Shown piece after piece: positions 1 to 4,461 of a stretch of 6,429 nucleotides of DNA. A program made the translations under genes and the position numbers. This stretch comes from JAUWMI01 sp964630455 (lineage in GTDB: Bacteria; Sumerlaeota; Sumerlaeia; MWCT01; JAUWMI01): positions 1 to 6,429 of the forward strand of contig CAZVVA010000202.1 of assembly GCA_964630455.1 (NCBI GenBank). Direction: 5' to 3'. Positions within the stretch are counted from its first letter, which is position 1; every line of letters starts with the position of its first letter. The notes beneath the pieces were generated by a model. The model saw only the letters and a list, made by a program, of their open reading frames with translations, was not told the DNA's origin and made no database searches.

Positions 1-16
1 CCTTGCTTCGCTCGGG

Positions 17-52
17 ATGAGGGGTCGGAGAGTTTTACCTCCGACCCCTCAT
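17..52. repeat. Perfect 14-bp inverted repeat overlapping the end of the TetR gene
   Basis: The arms ATGAGGGGTCGGAG (17-30) and CTCCGACCCCTCAT (39-52) are exact reverse complements around an 8-nt loop. The TGA stop of the minus-strand TetR gene (49-51) lies inside the right arm. A transcript of either strand would form a very stable hairpin, so it could end or protect the TetR mRNA. No T-run follows on the minus strand, where the next bases are CCCGAGCGAAG, so it is not a canonical intrinsic terminator. A dispersed REP-like palindrome is equally plausible. The palindrome itself is certain and its role is not. Confidence 0.75.
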
Positions 53-645
53 TTATATAGACCCTTAAGGAACAGTTTTATGAGAGCGTTGGCATGTGAC
101 GCAAGACTCTCGCCCTTGTTTGTAATCTGCCAATATTTAATCGTGGCGTTGATCATGCCGCGCAGGAGGTAAGCCGTCTCTAAAGGATCCAAGCCTACAA
201 AGAGTCCTTCGGATTGTCCCTGGCCAATGATTCGGCCAATAATGGCGGTGTTCTGACGATAGCGATCAATTTGCTCCTTCGTCAGGACGCCACGAAGCTG
301 GAGATCTTCTTCATTTAGTGACTCAAAATTGATGCTAGCCAATTTAAACAAGGGATAGTGCTCTTCGTAACGCCGTAGAAGCTCCTTGACCAGTCGCGTA
401 AGTCTTACATCTGCTTTTCCTCGTTCGTTAACAATTTTTTGGAAGTATGTGGATGTTACATCAATGCCTTCGCTCAGGATTTCCCGTAAAATCTCGGTAG
501 ATTTTGCATATTGTTTTTTCACGGCTCTCGGGTCAACATTTGCGGCAGTTGCAATAGCAGCCAGACTGGTCTCCTCAACACCTTTCTTATCAAACAGTTC
601 TCTTGCGGCTTTGTGAAGCGAGGTTTTTTCCTTTTCACCAATCAT
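49..645 (-). CDS. TetR/AcrR-family transcriptional regulator
   Basis: The product is a 198-residue, one-component DNA-binding repressor, the usual size for TetR proteins. Residues about 8-55 form the N-terminal helical DNA-binding domain (ARELFDKKG, then the helix-turn-helix TSLAAIATAANVDPRAVKKQY). In most TetR proteins the recognition helix ends in Tyr-x-x-Phe; here those places hold Lys43 or Lys44 and Tyr46, so the operator may be atypical. Residues about 70-198 are the all-helical ligand-binding and dimerisation domain, including the characteristic LDPLETAYLLRGMINATI stretch. The ATG at 645 is preceded by a strong AAGGAG six bases upstream, which fixes the start. The gene is divergent from the TPR gene at 1037, and TetR genes often repress themselves and a divergent neighbour. 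The ligand cannot be predicted. Confidence 0.93.
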   Translation of the reverse strand: MIGEKEKTSLHKAARELFDKKGVEETSLAAIATAANVDPRAVKKQYAKSTEILREILSEGIDVTSTYFQKIVNERGKADVRLTRLVKELLRRYEEHYPLFKLASINFESLNEEDLQLRGVLTKEQIDRYRQNTAIIGRIIGQGQSEGLFVGLDPLETAYLLRGMINATIKYWQITNKGESLASHANALIKLFLKGLYK

Positions 646-733
646 ATATTGCTCCTTAAACGCCTATTGCTGAGAAGCATAAGCGAAATTTCTCGTTCAG
701 CCTATCCGCCCTACTTCCGTATCTAACTAATTA

Positions 734-762
734 TTCTTACCTATGAGTGGCACAAAAGTCAA
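734..762 (-). promoter_or_regulatory. Candidate sigma70-type promoter for the TetR gene
   Basis: On the minus strand, TTGACT (762-757) is followed after 17 bp by TAAGAA (739-734). The -35 matches the consensus at five of six positions and the -10 at only three. It would give a leader of about 80 nt before the ATG at 645. The paired GAATTC hexamers lie immediately upstream and the GAAATTTC palindrome downstream, both possible autoregulatory sites. This is inference from spacing and consensus only. Confidence 0.33.
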
Positions 763-955
763 CAGAATTCATTTTTAAGAATTCCTCAGAAGTCGCCACT
801 TTTGATAATACAAGATTAGTCCAATTTTGCCATTCTTAAAATTAGTTGCTCCAACATACGCTTCATGCCACATAAAAGATTGAATATTGTTTGTGCTCTA
901 GGGCAAGCAGAGGTTTAGGTAATATTCGCACCAGCGAAAAAAAGCTTGTCACAGC

Positions 956-984
956 GTGAAAAGTATTTTAAAGCTATTTATAAG
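956..984 (+). promoter_or_regulatory. Candidate sigma70-type promoter for the TPR gene
   Basis: GTGAAA (956-961), 17 bp, then TATAAG (979-984). The -10 matches TATAAT at five of six positions and the -35 matches TTGACA at four. Transcription would begin near 991, leaving about 46 nt before an ATG at 1037 but almost no leader before the alternative GTG at 1007. It therefore weakly favours the later start. Confidence 0.37.
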
Positions 985-1036
985 AATTTCAAAGGGAACT
1001 AAATAAGTGGAAATTTTATGCTGGAGGGCTTTGAGC

Positions 1037-1747
1037 ATGGGTTACAGAAAGGGCGTCGCAAGTGGAATCGTAGCGCTTCTTGTACTGCTGGGTTCACTGG
1101 TAGTTTCGCAAGAAATCATGCTGCTGGAACAGCGAGACGTAGAAAGACTTGGGTCTGAGGCGCAGGCACTCTATGAAAAGGCGGTCGAAAGCCTGGACAA
1201 GATAGATCCAATTAGCGCGATTGAATATCTGGAGCAGGCTGTAAAGCTCAACCCTGAGGTGATAAAGTTGGATTTTCTACTTGCACGTCTGGCTTGTGAT
1301 CGCGCCCGAAGAACTTATGGAGACGAATCTGTGAAGTATTATAACATTGCCGAGAGGGCATTAAAACTTGTGCAAGCGCAAAAGGACTTAAATGGTGAGA
1401 TTCTCCAGCGTGTCGCTAAAAACCTGGAGATCCTCGAGAGGGAGAGACGAGCCATTTCTGAACGAGACGCCCGGCGCTACACGTTTGGCGCCAAGTTCAT
1501 AGCTGCCAGAGCCAAAATGCTTCTGCCAAGAACAGAGGCCATCCCTACGCCCACGCCAATTGGCCCAACAAGCGCACTGCCTGGGACAGGCCTCGAATCT
1601 ATCCCAGGTCTTGGTACGACGCCAGGGCTGGGGATTCCGTCATCGTCTGTTGCCACCCCAACTAGTACAGTCCCGTCATTTCCCTCCTTTCCCGCGGCAC
1701 CAGCGGCGATGCCTCAGGCTGCCCCGCCCGGCGAAATCTACAGGTAA
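1037..1747 (+). CDS. Exported TPR-like protein with proline-rich C-terminal tail (hypothetical)
   Basis: The product has 236 residues from the ATG at 1037. I chose that start because TGGAGGG lies eight bases upstream and it puts a classic export signal first: MGYRK, then a hydrophobic run at about 7-24, probably a signal peptide or membrane anchor. There is no lipobox cysteine. A GTG at 1007 in the same frame, behind AAAGGGA, would add ten residues (MEILCWRALS) that spoil the signal. Residues about 40-74 read as one TPR-like helical pair (ALYEKAV...AIEYLEQAVKLNP) and about 76-112 as a second, weaker one (ARLACDRARR...YYNIAERALK). A charged helix follows to about 160. Residues 164-236 are low complexity, rich in Pro, Thr, Ser, Gly and Ala, and include an IPGLG/PGLGIP duplication, which suggests a disordered linker or scaffold. 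I do not recognise a specific family. The divergent TetR gene may control it. Confidence 0.75.
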   Translation: MGYRKGVASGIVALLVLLGSLVVSQEIMLLEQRDVERLGSEAQALYEKAVESLDKIDPISAIEYLEQAVKLNPEVIKLDFLLARLACDRARRTYGDESVKYYNIAERALKLVQAQKDLNGEILQRVAKNLEILERERRAISERDARRYTFGAKFIAARAKMLLPRTEAIPTPTPIGPTSALPGTGLESIPGLGTTPGLGIPSSSVATPTSTVPSFPSFPAAPAAMPQAAPPGEIYR

Positions 1748-1924
1748 GACCAAACCGAGCCTTATTCTATCATTGCAAGGCCCTGTCTTGCATTGGACTG
1801 CTAAAGCATCCCTGCAAATTTCCCGGGTCAGACAATCTGAATTTCTTGACACTCAAATGAAGACGTGGTTTACTCCATGCTCACGGTATAGCCAACGGCA
1901 TTAATCTCCCTGGGCGGCGCACGG
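1748..1924. other. Intergenic spacer between the TPR and PII genes
   Basis: This 177-bp spacer has no supported gene. A small hairpin, TGCAAG (1774-1779) pairing with CTTGCA (1787-1792) across a 7-nt loop, lies about 25 bp past the TPR stop codon but has no T-run, so it is a poor terminator. The right half contains the PII promoter candidates. Confidence 0.45.
1846..1874 (+). promoter_or_regulatory. Promoter candidate for the PII gene (sigma70-like, with overlapping weak sigma54-like element)
   Basis: A perfect TTGACA (1846-1851) is followed after 17 bp by TTTACT (1869-1874, four of six consensus positions), predicting a start near 1881 and a leader of about 44 nt. Overlapping it, GG (1867-1868) and GC (1879-1880) are ten bases apart, in the context GTGG...ATGCT. 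That spacing fits the invariant -24/-12 bases of sigma54 promoters, which often drive PII genes, but the flanking consensus (TGGCAC, TTGCW) is only partly met. The sigma70-like reading is the better supported. Confidence 0.5.
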
Positions 1925-2263
1925 ATGAAGCTGGTAATGTCACTTATCAAACCGTTCAAGCTGAGTTATGTAAAAGAGGCGCTGGCGGAACTAGGGATTG
2001 TACGGATGACGATCAGTGAAGTAAAAGGGTATGGGAGACAGAAGGGACATACGGAGCTTTATCGGGGCAGCGAGTATGAAATTGATTTTTTGCCTAAAGT
2101 AAAGATTGAAATTGCTGTTGAAGACGAGCGAGTCGACAAGGTTCTGGAGACCATCGAGCGCGCCGCCAAAACGGGAACGATCGGTGACGGAAAGATTTTT
2201 GTAGTCAATCTCGATGAAGCGATTCGCATTCGCACCGGGGAACGTGGAGCTGACGCCTTGTAG
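1925..2263 (+). CDS. glnB: Nitrogen regulatory protein P-II (GlnB/GlnK family)
   Basis: This 112-residue protein has the normal length and complete architecture of a PII trimer subunit. PII senses 2-oxoglutarate, ATP/ADP and glutamine status and controls targets such as glutamine synthetase adenylylation, NtrB or AmtB. The N-terminus MKLVMSLIKPFKL is typical. The T-loop GYGRQKGHTELYRGSEY (35-51) is intact, with Tyr51, the uridylylation site of proteobacterial PII (codon 2075-2077), in the YRGSEY signature. The B-loop TGTIGDGKIFV (83-93) holds Lys90, and Arg101 and Arg103 lie in the nucleotide-binding C-terminal IRIRTGE. The T-loop reads most like GlnB, while MKLV is GlnK-like. No amtB or glnA is adjacent, so glnB is a best guess between paralogues. 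The ribosome site is weak (GGGCGG seven bases upstream), but an in-frame TAG at 1889 leaves little room for a longer start. Confidence 0.97.
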   Translation: MKLVMSLIKPFKLSYVKEALAELGIVRMTISEVKGYGRQKGHTELYRGSEYEIDFLPKVKIEIAVEDERVDKVLETIERAAKTGTIGDGKIFVVNLDEAIRIRTGERGADAL

Positions 2264-2281
2264 CATCCCGTGGGAGCGTTT

Positions 2282-2309
2282 GCTACGCCATGCATTGCTC
2301 TGGCGTGGC
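2282..2309. repeat. Imperfect 9-bp inverted repeat
   Basis: GCTACGCCA (2282-2290) pairs with TGGCGTGGC (2301-2309) through eight Watson-Crick pairs and one G-U wobble around a 10-nt loop. It lies 18 bp after the PII stop. It may help to define the 3' end of the PII transcript or may be one half of a composite REP-type element with the next palindrome. Confidence 0.5.
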
Positions 2310-2341
2310 GTCCATCAGAATTAGTATAGAAGAGAATAGTA

Positions 2342-2379
2342 GTAGGGGCGACCCGTCGCGGCGGGCGGGTCGTCCCTAC
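2342..2379. repeat. GC-rich 14-bp palindromic repeat abutting the flippase start
   Basis: GTAGGGGCGACCCG (2342-2355) pairs with CGGGTCGTCCCTAC (2366-2379): thirteen Watson-Crick pairs plus one G-U wobble around a 10-nt GC-rich loop. From memory, similar GTAGGGGCGACCC...GGGTCGCCCCTAC elements occur as dispersed intergenic repeats in several bacterial genomes; this window cannot show copy number. Its last base is next to the ATG at 2380, so it takes the place of the ribosome binding site of the flippase gene. Confidence 0.72.
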
Positions 2380-3876
2380 ATGATTGAAATGGGACATCCC
2401 CCTAACGCATACTCTGCTTCAAAACTACCTCCATTTCCGCATTTTCTCAATTCCCTGGGTCTTGGTCAGCTCAGCAGAAAGACCGCTGTTGTTGGGGCAA
2501 GCAAGATCATTCAATTCCTCGCGGTGCTTGCTACGAATATTCTGTTGACCCGGATCTTCCTAATCAACGAATTCGGGCGCTACCAGCAGAGCTGGCTGCT
2601 GGTTAATACCTTAGTGCCTGTGCTGCTTCTGGGTATTCCTCAGGGGATCAATTTTTTCCTACCTCGATCAGATCCTTCCACGGCACGAAAGATTCTCTGG
2701 CTTTTCTACGGCCTACTGGTTGTTGTCAGTCTGCCGATTGTCCTGATCCTGATCATATTTCCACAATCTATTGCTGCGCTACTGGGCAATCCGCAGTTGG
2801 TGCCCATTTTGCAGGTGATTGCGATTTATCTTATTGTCGTTATTCCGACCTATTGTTTGGACCCGTTGCTTATCATCCATAACAAACAGGTAGTATTACT
2901 GGTTATCACGGCAATTTATGCCCTTCTGTTTTTTGCAGTGAATCTATTTTTCGGGCTCTATAAGTCAATCGAGTTGATTTTTCTCGGCCTCTCACTGATC
3001 GCCGGGATGAAGCTGCTTCTGACGCTCTGGCTGACGGGTAGGCTGTATGGGGGCTGGCAGAAAACGTTCGATCCGCCGCTATTGAAACAGATAGTTGGCT
3101 ATGTGGCGGTACTTGGGGCTATTGGTGCAGTTGATGTCCTATCGCTCAACATTGACAAGTACCTGGTGGCATGTTTGCGAAGCGAAACTATGTATGCGAT
3201 TTACTCCATCGGTGCGATTGAACTCCCCATCATCATGATTCTTCTTGGGTCAGTCAGTGCGGTGGTGATGCCGGAATTTTCAAGATTGCTAAAGCAACAA
3301 GACGGGACAGCAGTTATTGCCTTATTGCACAACAGTATGAAAAAACTAGCGATGTTCATTTTTCCCATGTTTACGTACTTGCTTGTCACGGCCTACATAT
3401 TCATCCCTCTGCTTTTTACCTCGCGCTACAAGGACAGCGTTCCGATTTTTTGTATTTATTTATTCTTGCTCCCATTGCGGGTAGCAAACAACCATCCTTT
3501 ACTGATTGCTGCAGGACTCCAAAGATACGCTTTAATTGGGCGCGTGATTGACGTTGTGATCAACTTCGTGCTGGGCCTCATTCTGCTTCATTTCATTGGC
3601 ATCTGGGGTCCTGCAATTTCAACGGTTCTGGCGACGTACATCCATAAGATGTACCAGACGGCCATTGTGATGGAGAAATTTCAGCTCTCGCTGCGGACGG
3701 TCTATCCCTGGATCGTGTTTGTCCAGTGGCTTGCCCGCTCCGTTGCCTGTGCTGTCATCGTGTTAGCCTTGAATCTTCTTCTCCCCTCTTATCTGATTTC
3801 CCTACCACTCGGAACTGTTTTGTTTGGGCTTCTCTATGGCTGGTTTCTGCTTAAATCAGGACGGAACTCAGGCTGA
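2380..3876 (+). CDS. Polysaccharide/lipid-linked oligosaccharide flippase (MOP/MATE superfamily, Wzx-like)
   Basis: The 498-residue inner-membrane protein has at least twelve hydrophobic segments, the usual size and topology for a Wzx-type flippase that moves undecaprenyl-linked glycan units to the periplasmic face. TM1 (about 34-58, KTAVVGASKIIQFLAVLATNI) and the following LTRIFLINEFGRYQQ match the start of the Polysacc_synt family. NIDKYLVACLRSETMYAIYSIG, a hallmark region, and SAVVMPEFSRLL lie mid-protein. I chose the ATG at 2380, with 2389 as an alternative. An ATG at 2290 would add thirty residues (including RGDPSRRAGRPY) that are translated palindrome. No clear ribosome site precedes 2380 or 2389. 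There are no adjacent glycosyltransferase or Wzy genes in the window, so the glycan is unknown. It could also be a related teichoic-acid or O-antigen exporter; the superfamily assignment is firm, the substrate is not. Confidence 0.9.
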   Translation: MIEMGHPPNAYSASKLPPFPHFLNSLGLGQLSRKTAVVGASKIIQFLAVLATNILLTRIFLINEFGRYQQSWLLVNTLVPVLLLGIPQGINFFLPRSDPSTARKILWLFYGLLVVVSLPIVLILIIFPQSIAALLGNPQLVPILQVIAIYLIVVIPTYCLDPLLIIHNKQVVLLVITAIYALLFFAVNLFFGLYKSIELIFLGLSLIAGMKLLLTLWLTGRLYGGWQKTFDPPLLKQIVGYVAVLGAIGAVDVLSLNIDKYLVACLRSETMYAIYSIGAIELPIIMILLGSVSAVVMPEFSRLLKQQDGTAVIALLHNSMKKLAMFIFPMFTYLLVTAYIFIPLLFTSRYKDSVPIFCIYLFLLPLRVANNHPLLIAAGLQRYALIGRVIDVVINFVLGLILLHFIGIWGPAISTVLATYIHKMYQTAIVMEKFQLSLRTVYPWIVFVQWLARSVACAVIVLALNLLLPSYLISLPLGTVLFGLLYGWFLLKSGRNSG

Positions 3877-3957
3877 TTAAAACCAGGAGTTTACACTTTG
3901 AGCGGTTCAGGTTTGCATGGTTGAGCGGAGAGAAATTCAGTGTGGAAGCCTAATACA

Positions 3958-3979
3958 GACAGGATGCAGAATCCCTGTC
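3958..3979. terminator. Weak hairpin between converging flippase and four-cysteine genes
   Basis: GACAGGAT (3958-3965) pairs with ATCCCTGTC (3971-3979), giving eight base pairs with one bulged C and a 5-nt loop. It sits between two convergent genes, where a shared terminator is expected, but only ATTGTT follows on the plus strand. Call it a candidate. Confidence 0.3.
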
Positions 3980-3996
3980 ATTGTTAAGACGGGCAG

Positions 3997-4227
3997 TTAG
4001 TCATCCTTCTTTTTTTGGCTGTTTGTGTTCAGGCGCGATTTGACCTGCCGCAAATCATCCATTTTGCGCTCCCAATCAAGACGGAACAACGGACAGTTGC
4101 TATTGCCGGCATAACGAGGCCTATCTGGATGGGAACAATACACATTATCGAGGCCATGACCCACTTGCTTGTAGAACATACACTCTGAGAGCTTACACCG
4201 AACGGGGGTCATCCTTTTCCCCATCAT
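3997..4227 (-). CDS. Small four-cysteine protein, putative metal-binding (hypothetical)
   Basis: This 76-residue cytoplasmic-looking protein has no signal peptide or membrane segment. Four cysteines (11, 16, 31, 45) are spaced C-x4-C-x14-C-x13-C, within RCKLSECMFY, VYCSHPDRPRY and NCPLFRLDWE; His33 is a further possible ligand. Such an arrangement could bind one zinc ion or an iron-sulphur cluster, but that is inference. The last 25 residues are highly charged (RKMDDLRQVKSRL...KKKDD), probably a helix plus tail. The gene looks real: AAAGGAG stands three bases before the first ATG (4227) and six before the second (4224), so translation may begin at the second methionine. It also has its own promoter candidate. 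I have a vague impression of CSHP...CPLFRLDW-type mini-proteins in other uncultured or anaerobic bacteria but cannot name a family. It is convergent with the flippase gene. Confidence 0.78.
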   Translation of the reverse strand: MMGKRMTPVRCKLSECMFYKQVGHGLDNVYCSHPDRPRYAGNSNCPLFRLDWERKMDDLRQVKSRLNTNSQKKKDD

Positions 4228-4329
4228 GTACTCCTTTCGGGGATCGCTCTTAGCCCGGAAATTCTTATCTTATTTGTCCGGAGCCAAAACACGCTAAAAA
4301 AGCTGAAGTTTGCATAAATAATATATAGC

Positions 4330-4359
4330 ATTATACACTTAATGTCATCCAAATGTTAG
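4330..4359 (-). promoter_or_regulatory. Promoter candidate for the four-cysteine protein gene
   Basis: On the minus strand, CTAACA (4359-4354; four of six with TTGACA) is followed after 18 bp by a perfect TATAAT (4335-4330). A start near 4323 would give a leader of about 95 nt before the ATG at 4227. The surrounding AT-rich sequence fits a promoter, and this is the best -10 hexamer in the window. It implies that the small gene is transcribed independently of the large upstream minus-strand gene. Confidence 0.55.
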
Positions 4360-4364
4360 CATTT

Positions 4365-4396
4365 TACGGTCCCTGATTCTGGTCCCTGAGACCGTA
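4365..4396. repeat. Nested direct and inverted repeats upstream of the four-cysteine gene promoter
   Basis: GGTCCCTGA occurs twice, at 4368-4376 and 4381-4389, 13 bp apart. The pair is enclosed by a perfect 7-bp inverted repeat, TACGGTC (4365-4371) and GACCGTA (4390-4396). GGTCCCTGAGACC (4381-4393) is itself a small palindrome. The cluster ends six bases upstream of the -35 candidate for the minus-strand small gene. That position suits a regulator binding site; alternatively it folds as a hairpin in the mRNA trailing from the DUF3857 gene. Confidence 0.5.
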
Positions 4397-4435
4397 TAGG
4401 CCATCCCACGGCTAGCTCTATCTTCTTTCCGGGCA

Positions 4436-4459
4436 GGCCTTTTTCAGAACAAAAAGGCC
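4436..4459. repeat. Perfect 9-bp hairpin just past the DUF3857 gene stop
   Basis: GGCCTTTTT (4436-4444) and AAAAAGGCC (4451-4459) are exact complements around a 6-nt loop, two bases downstream of the TAA stop at 4462-4464. The position suggests a 3'-end signal. However, the T-tract is on the loop side of the stem rather than following it, which is inside-out compared with an intrinsic terminator, so the terminator function is doubtful. Confidence 0.45.
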
Positions 4460-4461
4460 CA

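Larger units (their letters stand above)
646..1036. other. Divergent intergenic region between the TetR and TPR genes
   Basis: This 391-bp AT-rich stretch carries no convincing gene. It holds promoter candidates for both flanking genes (listed separately). Two GAATTC hexamers lie at 765-770 and 779-784, just upstream of the TetR -35 candidate. A short palindrome, GAAATTTC (685-692), lies in the TetR leader; either motif could be an operator, but neither is strong. A 17-codon ORF at 865-918 has no ribosome binding site and was not called. Confidence 0.5.
2264..2379. other. Repeat-rich spacer between the PII and flippase genes
   Basis: This 116-bp spacer consists largely of inverted repeats: TCCC/GGGA immediately past the PII stop, a 9-bp stem at 2282-2309, and a larger GC-rich palindrome at 2342-2379. 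No T-run follows any of them, so none is a convincing intrinsic terminator. TATAGA at 2325-2330 resembles a -10 but lacks a -35. A reading frame entering from an ATG at 2290 crosses this whole region, and I interpret that as translated repeat rather than protein. Confidence 0.6.

Noticed and set aside
865..918. 17-codon ORF in the divergent intergenic region
   Set aside because: It has no ribosome binding site and no coding signal; ORFs this short are expected by chance.
1007..1036. GTG start for the TPR-like protein, ten residues longer
   Set aside because: The ATG at 1037 has a better ribosome site and gives a normal signal peptide; the GTG would lie almost at the predicted transcription start.
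1560..1904. Overlapping 114-codon plus-strand frame
   Set aside because: It reads the low-complexity proline tail of the TPR gene in another frame and then non-coding spacer; it has no recognisable domain.
2290..2379. Thirty-residue N-terminal extension of the flippase from an ATG at 2290
   Set aside because: It translates two inverted repeats, shows no membrane-protein character, and its ribosome site (GGGAG) is poorly spaced at about 14 bases.
2342..2379. Palindrome considered as an intrinsic terminator or a CRISPR repeat
   Set aside because: No T-run follows it and there is only one copy in the window, without spacers.
1991..2397. Antisense frames over the PII gene
   Set aside because: They are shadows of a strongly conserved sense gene, with low-complexity basic composition.
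3917..4000. 27-codon plus-strand ORF after the flippase
   Set aside because: It has only a weak CAGG upstream, overlaps the convergent hairpin and the end of the small minus-strand gene, and shows no motif.
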